Source: Treponema sp. OMZ 798
Lineage (GTDB): Bacteria; Spirochaetota; Spirochaetia; Treponematales; Treponemataceae
DNA: 64,000 nt
Direction: 5' to 3'
Assembly (NCBI RefSeq): GCF_024181385.1
Contig: NZ_CP051305.1
Span: 2,232,001-2,296,000 of the forward strand
Within the stretch, counting starts at the first letter, position 1; each line of letters starts with the position of its first letter. Both the position numbers and the translations under genes were made by a program. The notes under the pieces are model-generated. The model saw only the letters and a list, made by a program, of their open reading frames with translations, ran no database searches and was not told where the DNA came from. Below are positions 47,253 to 56,139 of this stretch, in pieces.

Positions 47253-48182
47253 TTATTTTTTATTTATAAAACAAAACAATGAATTGAAAAGTAAATAATT
47301 ATATATTCTATATCTTTCAGAATAAAACATATTGATATTTGAAAAATTCATTGATGTACTCATCAAATATAATCTTTTTTCTTTTTCATCATAAAGATAT
47401 GCATTAAAGGTTGCTGAACTACCTTCCGGGTCACTTCCGAAAGCAATAATATATTTATCGGCTCCACAATTCCATAAAATTCCTTCACGCTCCAACTCTA
47501 TTGACTGCCAATTATTTGGATGTCTGTTTTTATAATAGCCTTGGTTCATCGCAACATCCAAATCTTCTCTCTTTACTCCATTTTTCTCATAGAAATTAAT
47601 TGTTATTGAGTTTGTACCACCTCCGTAAATCAGAAAAAATTTATCTTCGGAAGTCTTTTCTTTTTGACTAAAAGAAATTTGATTCCAATCATTATCAAAG
47701 AGCAGCATACCGAGTTTATTATTAAACACATTCGCTTCTCTAAAATTGAATAAATTTATATTCTCATCAAATTCCTTATCATCATAATTATATCTCCATA
47801 CTTCTTTTTCTGATGTCTTTTGTTTTTCTAATTTTGAATCAATTTTCTTTACTATTGCTTTTGAAAATGATGAGTCAATTTTATTGGATTTTATATATTT
47901 TTTTAATTGCTGTTGTATCTTGGCATTTCGTGTATTTCTAAAAAAACTTTCAAGTAGTAGACTATTTATCGTTTCTTTTCCAATATTATTTTGATATATT
48001 TTATCGAAAGTTAAATCATCTACTACACGTTTGCCGGCATCCCATTCTGAAAGGTAATTCTTCATACTAAAATAAACCTGCATTTCTTCAGTTGACGGAA
48101 CATAAAAAAAATATTTATTCTTTTCAGAAAACAGGCAATTAACTGAAAAAAATAAAACAATCACCAATACTACTTTTCTCAT
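47253..48182 (-). CDS. Secreted protein of unknown function, integron cassette gene
   Basis: 309 residues with SD GAGGAG. A signal peptide (VVLVIVLFFSVNCLFSEKN) ends near residue 20. No family is recognised. The first half is charged and helical. The second half (about 130-300) is beta-rich with aromatic residues, for example FFLIYGGGTNSITINFYEKN. A role at the cell surface or in the periplasm is plausible. It lies directly before an attC site and after a half attC, which makes it a gene cassette. Its base composition (few GC-rich codons, AT-rich) is leaner than that of the flanking cobalamin genes. Confidence 0.8.
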   Translation of the reverse strand: MRKVVLVIVLFFSVNCLFSEKNKYFFYVPSTEEMQVYFSMKNYLSEWDAGKRVVDDLTFDKIYQNNIGKETINSLLLESFFRNTRNAKIQQQLKKYIKSNKIDSSFSKAIVKKIDSKLEKQKTSEKEVWRYNYDDKEFDENINLFNFREANVFNNKLGMLLFDNDWNQISFSQKEKTSEDKFFLIYGGGTNSITINFYEKNGVKREDLDVAMNQGYYKNRHPNNWQSIELEREGILWNCGADKYIIAFGSDPEGSSATFNAYLYDEKEKRLYLMSTSMNFSNINMFYSERYRIYNYLLFNSLFCFINKK

Positions 48183-48210
48183 TCTTTTCTCCTCGCGCCG
48201 ATAGGCGTCA

Positions 48211-48231
48211 TTCTAACATACATTAAACCCG
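48211..48231 (-). other. Half attC (L'-R') or att remnant upstream of the cassette
   Basis: On the minus strand, GGTTTAATGTATGTTAGAA ends here, closely like the right arm of the attC at 47182-47248 and with an intact GTT in the R' box. I cannot find a matching left arm upstream. It may be the end of a degraded attC of a previous cassette or a secondary insertion site. The cassette would run from here to 47187. Confidence 0.5.
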
Positions 48232-48363
48232 TCCAAATACTACCTCAAAAAATCATGTTTTTCAAGTCCGTAATTCCATAATTTTAGATTAAATTAAACA
48301 TTTTTCCACTCTCATATTTCTCCATAGTTTGTAAACCAGATTGCAGCGGCGTTTATCTATGCA

Positions 48364-49131
48364 TTATCTTGGAATTACGACCAATCTGTCGGATCTATTG
48401 ATGATATCAGCTTCTATCTTATAGATGCTTAAAATATTTTGAGGGGTAAGAACCTCTTGGGGACTGCCTTGGGCAAAGAGTCGGCCGTCTTTCATGGCAA
48501 AAAGGTAGTTGCCGTAGCGGGCGGCCTGATTTAAATCGTGGAGAACCAAGACGGCCGTAACGCCCGTTTCCCTGTTTAGACGGTTTACCAGTTCCAAGAA
48601 TTCTATCTGATGGGCCAAATCCAGATAGGTTGTAGGCTCATCGAATAGAAGAATATCGGGTTCTTGGGCAAGGGACATGGCTATCCAAGCTCTCTGCCTT
48701 TCTCCGCCTGAAAGTTTTTCTAAGGTTTTATCGCGCAAGGAAAGGGTATTTGTAAGCCGCATAACTTCTTCTATTATTTTTTTGTCGGAAGATTCAAAAC
48801 CCTCAAACCATTTTTTCCGCGGATAGCGGCCGAAATAGACCAACTCTTCAACGCTTATATCGTCGGGAGTTCTGTTTTGCTGCAAAAGAATAGAAACCTT
48901 TTGGGCTAATCTTTTGGAATCCATTTTTGAGATGTCTTTTTCTTCGATAAAGATTTTGCCGCCGGCAGGTTTTATAATTCCTGCTATGCTTTTTAAAATG
49001 GTAGACTTACCGGAAGCATTCGGTCCGATTATCGAAACCACCTGCCCCTTTTTAACCCTCAAGTTTAGGTTTTGAACAACATGCTTTTCTCCGTAGGAAA
49101 GGCTTAAATTTTCTATCCTAAGCATGTCCAT
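48364..49131 (-). CDS. ABC transporter ATPase, cobalamin/iron-siderophore type
   Basis: 255 residues. Walker A GPNASGKSTIL near residue 36-46, signature LSGGERQRAWIAMSL near 137-151, Walker B ILLFDEPTTYLDLAHQ near 157-172, and His loop VLHDLNQAARYGN near 187-199. This combination is typical of BtuD/FecE/FhuC importers. It overlaps the cobK gene by 14 bp, so cobalamin or a cobalt-related substrate is likely. Its permease and binding-protein genes are not in the window. Confidence 0.85.
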   Translation of the reverse strand: MDMLRIENLSLSYGEKHVVQNLNLRVKKGQVVSIIGPNASGKSTILKSIAGIIKPAGGKIFIEEKDISKMDSKRLAQKVSILLQQNRTPDDISVEELVYFGRYPRKKWFEGFESSDKKIIEEVMRLTNTLSLRDKTLEKLSGGERQRAWIAMSLAQEPDILLFDEPTTYLDLAHQIEFLELVNRLNRETGVTAVLVLHDLNQAARYGNYLFAMKDGRLFAQGSPQEVLTPQNILSIYKIEADIINRSDRLVVIPR

Positions 49132-49876
49132 ATTTTAAAACCTCATTTTTAAATTCTTCAAAGCCTTTAATGCCCTCTTCTTTTCCCCGCCTTAGAATTA
49201 AGGCCCTTATACCGAGGGTCTCACAGGCGGCGAGCTTTTCTTTTGTACCTCCGGCATCTCCGCTGTCCTTCATAACAACATAGGAGGCTCCGTATTCTTT
49301 AAACATAGCTTCATTTAAATTTTGAGAAAAGGGGCCTGTCATGGCAATTATGTCTTGAGTCGTCACTCCTGCATTTTTACATTTTTCGACACTGTCAACC
49401 GTGGGTAAAATTCGGTACACAAAGCGGTTTGAAGAACGGCACACCTCAAAATCGGCAAGGGTCTTGGAACCTGTCGTAAAAAAAACAACAGAAGATTTTA
49501 ATTCTTTTAAAAACGAGCAAAGACCTTCCATATCATCAAAGGTATAAAAATTACTTTGGTCAAAATCGGTTGAGGATTGAGAAGCTCCGCGGGTAAAGCG
49601 CAAATATTTTATGTTCAAGTTTTGTGCGGTCTTTTTTGCGTTTTGAGAAACGATGAGGGCATAGGGATGGCTTAAATCGGCAATGAGGCTTATTTTTTCT
49701 TCAATGCAAAATTGTTCCATTTGAAGGGCATCCATTCTGCCGATTTTAAGTTTATGGTTTTTAAAAAAATCCCTGCTTTCTTCCGTTGCAACGCTCATTA
49801 TATAGGGTGCATTTTTTTCCTTTAAAAAGTCTGCAAGGTTTCCGGCCTCGGTCGTTCCGCCTATAATCCAGATCAT
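49118..49876 (-). CDS. cobK: Precorrin-6A reductase (CobK/CbiJ)
   Basis: 252 residues. The N-terminal NAD(P)H-binding motif IIGGTTEAGNLADFL is at residue 4-18 and the C-terminal part has ITMSGPFSQNLNEAMFKEY-like sequence (AMTGPFSQNLNEAMF near 167-181) and VVMKDSGDAGGTKEKL near 187-202. It reduces the macrocycle of (cobalt-)precorrin-6A during corrin synthesis. It overlaps cobJ by 4 bp and the ATPase gene by 14 bp. Its partners CbiG and CbiF in the oxygen-independent pathway lie 7 kb away. Confidence 0.9.
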   Translation of the reverse strand: MIWIIGGTTEAGNLADFLKEKNAPYIMSVATEESRDFFKNHKLKIGRMDALQMEQFCIEEKISLIADLSHPYALIVSQNAKKTAQNLNIKYLRFTRGASQSSTDFDQSNFYTFDDMEGLCSFLKELKSSVVFFTTGSKTLADFEVCRSSNRFVYRILPTVDSVEKCKNAGVTTQDIIAMTGPFSQNLNEAMFKEYGASYVVMKDSGDAGGTKEKLAACETLGIRALILRRGKEEGIKGFEEFKNEVLKYGHA

Positions 49877-50595
49877 TTAATCTCGTAACCTCGGGGCGTA
49901 ATCATTTTTCCGTTTTGGATATAGGTGTTGCTGTTCCCGATGATGATAAGGGTAAACATATCGATCTTCTCATAGTCTATTTTTTGAAGCTCGGTGACAA
50001 TAACTTCTTCATTATTGCGGCAGGCATTTTTTGCTATGCCCGCAGGCGTTTTAGGAGACCTGAATTTTAAGATTATATTTACGGCTTCTTCGATATAACG
50101 GGTGCGAGTTTTAGATTTGGGATTGTAAAGGGCTATTACAAAGTCTCCCTCGGCCGCCAGCTCGAGCCTTTTTTTTATGATCTCGTAATCGGTGAGCCTG
50201 TCTGAAAGGCTGATAAGGGCCGTATCATGCATCAGTGGGGCACCCAGCCGTGAAGCCGCGGCAAAGGCTGCGGAAATGCCCGGAACTATTTCGACATTTA
50301 AATCGGGAGCAAGTTCCAAGATGGGGCCTGCCATTCCGTAAAGCCCGGCATCTCCAGTGCTTATAATGCTTACGGTTTTTCCTTCTTTTACCTTTGAAAC
50401 CGCATACTTGCATCTTTCAATTTCGCCTGTCATTCCGGTTTGAAAAATTTCTTTTCCTTCGATAAGGGGTTTTACATATTCAATATAGCCCGAATAGCCT
50501 ACGATAATTTCGGACTCTTTTAAGGCTTCGACAGCCTGAACCGACATCTGTTCCGGCCCGCCGGGGCCGATACCTACAACAAATAGTTTACTCAA
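49873..50595 (-). CDS. cobJ: Precorrin-3B C17-methyltransferase (CobJ/CbiH)
   Basis: 240 residues. Motifs of the tetrapyrrole methylase family: FVVGIGPGGPEQMSVQAVEA near residue 5-24, STGDAGLYGMAGPILEL near 79-95, PGISAAFAAASRLGAPL near 101-117 and ALYNPKSKTR near 154-163. It methylates C17 and contracts the ring. The cobJ-cobK-ATPase operon reads leftward. The AAA/PD-(D/E)XK gene lies 18 bp upstream in the same direction, so the operon's original upstream genes may have been displaced. Confidence 0.93.
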   Translation of the reverse strand: MSKLFVVGIGPGGPEQMSVQAVEALKESEIIVGYSGYIEYVKPLIEGKEIFQTGMTGEIERCKYAVSKVKEGKTVSIISTGDAGLYGMAGPILELAPDLNVEIVPGISAAFAAASRLGAPLMHDTALISLSDRLTDYEIIKKRLELAAEGDFVIALYNPKSKTRTRYIEEAVNIILKFRSPKTPAGIAKNACRNNEEVIVTELQKIDYEKIDMFTLIIIGNSNTYIQNGKMITPRGYEIK

Positions 50596-50613
50596 TTTTA
50601 TTTCCTTTAAAAT

Positions 50614-52236
50614 TTATTGGTTATCAAAAGTTTCATATTTCCAGTCTTTTATGGTGCGCTCCTTTTCGTCAAAGGATGAACCGATTAAGACTATTTTTTT
50701 ACCGCTTGATTTAAAAGGAGAGGCATAGCCTTTTTCCTTTATCTGCGCTATTGCATCTTCCGAGCTTCCGGTCCCATCAAGTTTAAATTCAAAGATATAA
50801 ATTGTATCTTTAGTGTGCACGATGGAATCAGCTCTTCCGGCGGCACAGTGCACCTCGGTTTCGATAAATTGCCCCATCAGTTTAAAAATTAGGTACACAG
50901 CTGTCTGATAATTTTGCTCCCTAAGTTTTAGTTTGTCTTTAGGAAGATTATCGTAGGGAACTCCGGCAATTATGGACTGCATCCTTTCCATAAAGCCGTC
51001 TACATTTCCGTTCTTCACATCTTCCGTAAAACGCCAAATGGAAGAGGCTGTTTGATCTGTACGCAAAGAAGTGTAGTCAGGTAAAAGATTTTTAAAAAAC
51101 CCGTAACGGACCTCATCATTGGGAAAGCCTAATCTGTAAAGGGCAGCCTCCCTTATATATTCTTTAATTGTAAGATAGCCGGACTGAAACAAAATCGGCA
51201 GAGGGTTTTTTTTGTCGGCTCGGTAATCGGCAAGGCCGGCTTCGTCAAGTTCAACATTTCCGTCAAGGTCAGGAATATTATAATGAGCATCTTTTAGGTA
51301 GTTTACCAAGAATGTGGGCGTTCCCGTTGCAAACCAGTAACTTCCCACATCCTTTGCAGAAAAGGCATTTAAAAGACTAAACGGATTATAAACGCTCTTT
51401 CCTTCCTTTGCAAAAAGATATCCGTCATATCTTTTTTTAAGAAGGTTTAAACATTCTTCATAGCTTATTTTTTCTTTGTCGGCTAGTACCTGAATTTCGG
51501 GAGAAAAAACGGCCGTCAATTCTTCTTGGGTTATGCCGCAGAGGGCAGAGCAATCTTGGTGAAGGCTTATATCTTGCAAGTTATTTAGGTCGCTAAAAAT
51601 ACTTATCTTGCTGAATTTTGTTACACCTGTTAAAAAGGCAAAGCGTATGTACTTGTCGCAAGTCTTTATAACGGAATAAAAAGATTTTAGAGTGCTGCGG
51701 AATTCTTCGTTTAAGGCTTCATTTACTCCCATTGTCTGCAAAAGCGGCTTATCATACTCGTCTACGAGGATAACAACCTGTCTGCCTGTTTTTTCATAGG
51801 CTCTCTGGACTATACCCGCAAACCTTTGAGCTAATTCTTCTTCTTGTTTATAAGCTCCATATATTTGTTCAAATTTAGATAAAGCCAGATTTAGATGGCT
51901 TTTTAAAGAATTAGGTTCATCATATTTTCCGATATTGAAATCCAAATAAAGAACGGGATATTCTATCCAGGGTTCCGAGTTTTCAACCTTAGCTCTTTCT
52001 TCTTCCGCCTTTTCAATGTACAGGCCTTTAAAAAGCTCTTTTTTTCCTAAAAAATAGGCCTCGAGGGTAGAAAGAAAAAGGCTTTTTCCGAAGCGGCGGG
52101 GTCGGCTTAAAAAGTAGACTCTATTTGAATTAGTCAGCTTAAAAACAAATTCGGTTTTATCCACATACAAAAATTTATCATTCCGCATGACTTCAAAACT
52201 TTGTACGCCTATAGGCAGTTTTCTGTAAAGATTCAA
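50614..52236 (-). CDS. AAA-ATPase-like protein with C-terminal PD-(D/E)XK nuclease domain
   Basis: 540 residues. The family with N-terminal KLPIGVQSFEVMRND has a degenerate Walker A (RPRRFGKSLFLST near residue 45-57) and Walker B (VVILVDEYDKPLL near 160-172). The C-terminus has a nuclease fold with Asp and EFK at GRADSIVHTKDTIYIFEFKL near 463-482. Such proteins are abundant and repeated in anaerobes and spirochaetes. Their function is unproven. It lies inside the block that separates the two corrin gene groups. Confidence 0.82.
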   Translation of the reverse strand: MNLYRKLPIGVQSFEVMRNDKFLYVDKTEFVFKLTNSNRVYFLSRPRRFGKSLFLSTLEAYFLGKKELFKGLYIEKAEEERAKVENSEPWIEYPVLYLDFNIGKYDEPNSLKSHLNLALSKFEQIYGAYKQEEELAQRFAGIVQRAYEKTGRQVVILVDEYDKPLLQTMGVNEALNEEFRSTLKSFYSVIKTCDKYIRFAFLTGVTKFSKISIFSDLNNLQDISLHQDCSALCGITQEELTAVFSPEIQVLADKEKISYEECLNLLKKRYDGYLFAKEGKSVYNPFSLLNAFSAKDVGSYWFATGTPTFLVNYLKDAHYNIPDLDGNVELDEAGLADYRADKKNPLPILFQSGYLTIKEYIREAALYRLGFPNDEVRYGFFKNLLPDYTSLRTDQTASSIWRFTEDVKNGNVDGFMERMQSIIAGVPYDNLPKDKLKLREQNYQTAVYLIFKLMGQFIETEVHCAAGRADSIVHTKDTIYIFEFKLDGTGSSEDAIAQIKEKGYASPFKSSGKKIVLIGSSFDEKERTIKDWKYETFDNQ

Positions 52237-52320
52237 TCTTAAACCTCCTCAACCTTAATTATTTACAATTATATAACAAAAACCCCTTATGTACAAGCCG
52301 AGGCAAAATCTAAGCATATC

Positions 52321-52349
52321 TTGAAAGTACACTATTTTGAAGGTATAAT
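52321..52349 (+). promoter_or_regulatory. Promoter of the radical SAM gene
   Basis: TTGAAA (52321-52326), 17-bp spacer, TATAAT (52344-52349). The expected start is near 52356, so the ATG at 52350 cannot be translated and the ATG at 52368, with GAGGAG before it, is the true start. Confidence 0.75.
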
Positions 52350-52367
52350 ATGTACGAGGAGATATTT

Positions 52368-53303
52368 ATGGAATATGAAGGTAGAATTTGCAGACCTCCT
52401 ATGGAGCGCGCTTCTTTTATGCTTCCGGTAATGGCAGGCTGCTCGTATAATAAGTGTAAGTTTTGTAACTTATTCCGCAGTATAAAGTATAGGGAGCTGC
52501 CTCTTTCGCAAATTGAAGAGGAGCTTATACGCGTAAAAAATTTAAACGGGAACCTTTCTAAAATTTTTTTAGGAGACGGAAGCGCCTTTAATTTAAAAAC
52601 GGAACATCTTTTAAAAATCTTAAATTTAATTCATAAATATTTTCCCGATTGTAATTGCATAAACATGGATGCAACAATCACTGGCATTTTGCAAAAAACC
52701 GATGCCGAATTGGAAAGCCTATACACTCACGGAATTAGAACTCTTTATATCGGAATAGAAAGCGGCTTGGAGGATGTGCTTTTATTTATGAATAAGGATC
52801 ACACAAGGACCGAAGCCGAAAGGGCAATCTCTAAAATACAAGAACACAGCTATTCTTTCGGGGCACACATTATGACGGGCATAGCCGGAAAAGACAGAAG
52901 CATAGAAAATGCCGAGGCAACGGCAGAGTTTTTAAATAGAACGAAGCCCATCCGAGTTGTAAATTTTTCTATGTTTCTCCACAAAGAAGTTCCGCTTTAT
53001 AGTGATATAAGGGCGGGAAAATATGAGGCTGCAAGCGAGACGGAAAATCTTATAGAAGAAAAAAGATTGATCGAGCTTTTAGGAAATGAAACCTGCCCTA
53101 TTTTTTATGACGGCTTCCATGACTATCTGGAGTTTAGGGTAAGAGGCTATCTTCCTAAGGATAGAGAAAAGATGCTTAAACACATCCAAGCCAAAATCGA
53201 AAGCTACAAGCCTCTGCAAAAAGATTACGCCTTTGTAAACGGAGAATGTACCCCCTCTCTCGAAAAATCGGACGGCACAGGCAAGGTGTGGAAAACCGCC
53301 TAA
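52368..53303 (+). CDS. Radical SAM superfamily protein
   Basis: 311 residues starting at 52368. The cluster motif is CSYNKCKFC near residue 25-33, with four residues between the first two cysteines rather than the three of the textbook CX3CX2C. Such GCS(Y/H)NKCxFC proteins form a known family of unknown substrate. Later parts have ESGLEDVLLFMNKDHTR and HIMTGIAGKDRSIENA, which fit the AdoMet radical barrel. The stop codon lies within an inverted repeat (53300-53326, CTAAGCCG/CGGCTTAG) without a T-run. It probably modifies a small molecule, RNA or protein. Confidence 0.82.
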   Translation: MEYEGRICRPPMERASFMLPVMAGCSYNKCKFCNLFRSIKYRELPLSQIEEELIRVKNLNGNLSKIFLGDGSAFNLKTEHLLKILNLIHKYFPDCNCINMDATITGILQKTDAELESLYTHGIRTLYIGIESGLEDVLLFMNKDHTRTEAERAISKIQEHSYSFGAHIMTGIAGKDRSIENAEATAEFLNRTKPIRVVNFSMFLHKEVPLYSDIRAGKYEAASETENLIEEKRLIELLGNETCPIFYDGFHDYLEFRVRGYLPKDREKMLKHIQAKIESYKPLQKDYAFVNGECTPSLEKSDGTGKVWKTA

Positions 53304-53363
53304 GCCGATCAAGCCGTCCGGCTTAGTACATTCTCAATATGTAGGATCTAGCTAAGGGTGTCA

Positions 53364-54746
53364 TCAATCCGTCACGGAGCGCAGCCATTTACCTGACCGG
53401 ATTCTCCAAAGGCCTAAAAGGGCCTTAAAGGGTTCTTCACTAAAAAGGCAAATATAAATTCCCCATGCAGGAATAGAAGTGTAGATCGATAAGGAATAGG
53501 CCAAGGGAATAGAAACACACCACATAACTGCCGTGTCGCAGATTATGCCGAAGCGTGTGTCGCCTCCGGCTCTCAGAATACCGACAAGCATACACATGTT
53601 ATAGGCTTTTAAGGGATAACAGCAGGCTAAAATTATAAAAAGCTTCATTACGGTCTCTAAGACTATTTTTTCTACATTAAAGAAAATAGGAGTTAAATAC
53701 GAAATGGGAATTAACATAGCTCCTACAAAAACTGCAACAAAGGGTACAAAGATTGAAACCTTCGCCGCATAAGTTTTTGCCTCATCATAATTTTTTTCTC
53801 CGATTTTTTTGCCTATCAAAACGCTGACTCCGTTTCCGAAGCCGATAAAGATAACCCAAGTCAGCATCGAAACGGTGTTTGTGATGTTGTAGGAGGCATA
53901 GGCAAAGGTTCCGATTCCTGCAAATATCTTATGGTGAAAGGTGATGCCCAAAGACCATAAGGATTCGTTTATTAAAACGGGCATAACTATCGTAAAATAT
54001 TGTCTTATAAATTTAAGGTCAAAGTCAAAATGATTTTTGAGCTTTCCGAGTATGGGATATTTCTTTTTCTTTGTTACCGAAAAAAGAATTATAAGCTCTG
54101 CAGCCCGGGAAGCAACTGTTGCAATAGCAGCCCCCTTAACTCCGAGGGCAGGAAAACCGAACAAGCCGAAAATTAAAACGGCATTTAAGATTAAGTTTAC
54201 AAAAAGAGAAACGAGAGTTGCCGCAACCGCTACTCTTACCTTTTCGATAGAGCGCAGGGTAATCATAAAAATAAAGTTCACTGCAAAAGGCAAAAAACAA
54301 AAAGCAGAAATACTCAGGTAGTCCACGCCCTTTTCGATTACCGCGGCATCCTTTGAGTAAAGGGATAAAATTTCTTTCGGGAAAATAGTGCAGACCAAGG
54401 TAAAGAGGGTGCTGAAAAAAACCGCAACAATTAGTGAGATTGCAAATGTTTTTTGTAAGCCCTTAAAATCTTTTTTGCCCCAAAACTGAGCGGTAAAAAC
54501 CATTCCGCCCGAACCTATTCCGTATAAAATCAAATTCAATAAAAAGAATAATTGATTGCCGAGACCTACCGCCGCAAGTTCGACAGTGCCGAGCCGGCCT
54601 ATCATTATGGTGTCTAAAATATTTACAAAGGAGCTTATAAAGTTTTGCAATATTATGGGCACGGCAATTATAAATAAGTTTTTTAAAAAAGATTTATCGG
54701 AAAATACCGATTTTAAATTTACAGCCGGTTTTAAATTCGTAGTCAT
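53364..54746 (-). CDS. MATE-family multidrug/solute efflux protein
   Basis: 460 residues with twelve membrane helices. Family features: AVPIILQNFISSFVNILDTI near residue 27-46 and IMIGRLGTVELAAVGLGNQL near 46-65 in the first half, and NTVSMLTWVIFIGFGNGVSV in the second. These exporters use Na+ or H+ gradients to expel cationic drugs or organic compounds. The true substrate is unknown. SD GGGGAG is 11 nt before the ATG. It lies 22 bp after the UDG-like gene, so they may form one transcript. Confidence 0.88.
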   Translation of the reverse strand: MTTNLKPAVNLKSVFSDKSFLKNLFIIAVPIILQNFISSFVNILDTIMIGRLGTVELAAVGLGNQLFFLLNLILYGIGSGGMVFTAQFWGKKDFKGLQKTFAISLIVAVFFSTLFTLVCTIFPKEILSLYSKDAAVIEKGVDYLSISAFCFLPFAVNFIFMITLRSIEKVRVAVAATLVSLFVNLILNAVLIFGLFGFPALGVKGAAIATVASRAAELIILFSVTKKKKYPILGKLKNHFDFDLKFIRQYFTIVMPVLINESLWSLGITFHHKIFAGIGTFAYASYNITNTVSMLTWVIFIGFGNGVSVLIGKKIGEKNYDEAKTYAAKVSIFVPFVAVFVGAMLIPISYLTPIFFNVEKIVLETVMKLFIILACCYPLKAYNMCMLVGILRAGGDTRFGIICDTAVMWCVSIPLAYSLSIYTSIPAWGIYICLFSEEPFKALLGLWRIRSGKWLRSVTD

Positions 54747-54767
54747 AAGTCTTAAAGCTCCCCTGCA

Positions 54768-55583
54768 TTAAAAATCTAAAATTTCTTTTCGATGTCTTAT
54801 TCCTAAAAGAGATAAATTTTCTTCAAGGCTGATATTTTGATCATAATTATCTTTTAGATCAATCAAAAATCTGTTCATCGAAAAGTGCTGATAAAGATAA
54901 ATTTGCGGATTCTTTGTATCGGCATATAGGTTCTTTATTTCATCTGCGTAAGATTGAAATAAGCCGCGGGGTTTAAGTTCGCTGTAACCCACAAGCCAAA
55001 TCGGGCAGCCCAATTTTTTTTGAACCTCAGCCGTTTTTTGAGCCGTAAAAATCTGAGTCTCTTCATAAAATTTTTTAAAAGAACCGTCCCCGTCTTTTCT
55101 TAAAAGAAAATCGAGCTGTTTTGTCTTGGCAGTATGAATGGGCGTTTTGTTTAGGATAATGACATTCTTTCTAAAATCGATTCCGAATGAGGGATTTTTT
55201 TTAAAGAAATTATCCGCAATCTTTCCTGCAAGACCGACAAGGTACTTTTGGTTTTTATGCAGCTGCTCATTTTTCCCCGGATTATCGCCTATGACAATGA
55301 GCTTAATCTCATCATCTTGACCGATTAACTCCCAAGCGTGATTATACACTATCGGAGTTTCCACAGTATAGGGAGGAGTCTTAGCCGCTCGAGCCGCCTC
55401 TTCTTGAAGCTTGGCCAAGCCCTCCTTAAAAAATAAAGCATTTTCTTTTTTAAAAGATTGGGCGGCACAGTTTTCTAAAAAAGGTTCTTTATATTTATAT
55501 CCCAAAATATCAAGGTAATGAATACATTCGGCTTTATACTCGCTTTTAAATTTACAAAAAGCATTCCACTTATCTTTTTCCAT
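54768..55583 (-). CDS. Uracil-DNA-glycosylase-superfamily-like protein
   Basis: 271 residues. The fold signature of UDG-type proteins is suggested by VIGDNPGKNEQ near residue 96-106 (GxxPGxxE), NKTPIHT near 147-153 and YQHFSMNRFLID near 232-243, which resembles the second active-site segment. The catalytic identity is uncertain, because the usual HPS motif is not plain. It may be a glycosylase for damaged bases. The ATG follows a TATAAT box by only 9 nt and has no SD. Confidence 0.55.
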   Translation of the reverse strand: MEKDKWNAFCKFKSEYKAECIHYLDILGYKYKEPFLENCAAQSFKKENALFFKEGLAKLQEEAARAAKTPPYTVETPIVYNHAWELIGQDDEIKLIVIGDNPGKNEQLHKNQKYLVGLAGKIADNFFKKNPSFGIDFRKNVIILNKTPIHTAKTKQLDFLLRKDGDGSFKKFYEETQIFTAQKTAEVQKKLGCPIWLVGYSELKPRGLFQSYADEIKNLYADTKNPQIYLYQHFSMNRFLIDLKDNYDQNISLEENLSLLGIRHRKEILDF

Positions 55584-55592
55584 CGGCGGGGT

Positions 55593-55598
55593 ATTATA
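55593..55598 (-). promoter_or_regulatory. -10 box close to the UDG-like start codon
   Basis: TATAAT (minus strand) ends 9 nt before the ATG at 55583, with a weak -35 (TTTTCA, 18-bp spacer). No SD occurs between. Any transcript from it would have a leader of a few nucleotides or none. Confidence 0.45.
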
Positions 55599-55629
55599 TC
55601 AGATTATCGAGGGTTTTGAAAAGAGGCGG

Positions 55630-56139
55630 TTAATTAGTATATTTTATTTTGTTTGAGCTATTTTTATATCCGCTAAAACCGCTTGATTTGTCAGCTTCTC
55701 TTGACCAAAATTTTTCTATATTAAAATTCTTTTCTTCGAGTTTTTTTAGGCAATTTTTTTCTTTTATAAAATCACTTTTAAATTCCCGCCGGGATTTACT
55801 GTTTAATAACTCTTTGATATCTTTTATAGATGTAGAAAAAATAAATTCTTCTTCAAGATTACGAATTTGAGGAATCAAGATTACATTAAGATTATTTCCA
55901 TCTTTTTTCAATATTTCGATATTCTTTTTTATTGTACTTGCAGTAGATGAAATATCCGTATCAAATACGAGAATCACACTCGAATTAACCGGCAAGGTAC
56001 GTAACAGTGTATGACTTATTCTCTTTTGATGCAAAATTCGAATCTTTCCTGAAATAATATATTTTTCTTTTAAAACCTTGATCGCCTTTGCTTCTGTTTC
56101 TCCTTCAACCAAATAAATATATGAATTAAATATCTTCAT
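55630..56139 (-). CDS. Small TOPRIM-like protein (partner of an OLD-like ATPase)
   Basis: 169 residues. The N-terminal half has the metal-binding pattern of a TOPRIM fold: Glu12 in YLVEGETEAKAI and DxD at Asp60/Asp62 in VFDTDIS, with a beta-alpha arrangement between. The C-terminus is Lys-, Ser- and Asn-rich. Stand-alone TOPRIM proteins are found with OLD-type ATPases in phage-defence pairs such as PARIS (AriA/AriB) and in RloAB. Its start lies 14 bp inside the ATPase gene, so they are translationally coupled. A nuclease role is inference. Confidence 0.65.
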   Translation of the reverse strand: MKIFNSYIYLVEGETEAKAIKVLKEKYIISGKIRILHQKRISHTLLRTLPVNSSVILVFDTDISSTASTIKKNIEILKKDGNNLNVILIPQIRNLEEEFIFSTSIKDIKELLNSKSRREFKSDFIKEKNCLKKLEEKNFNIEKFWSREADKSSGFSGYKNSSNKIKYTN

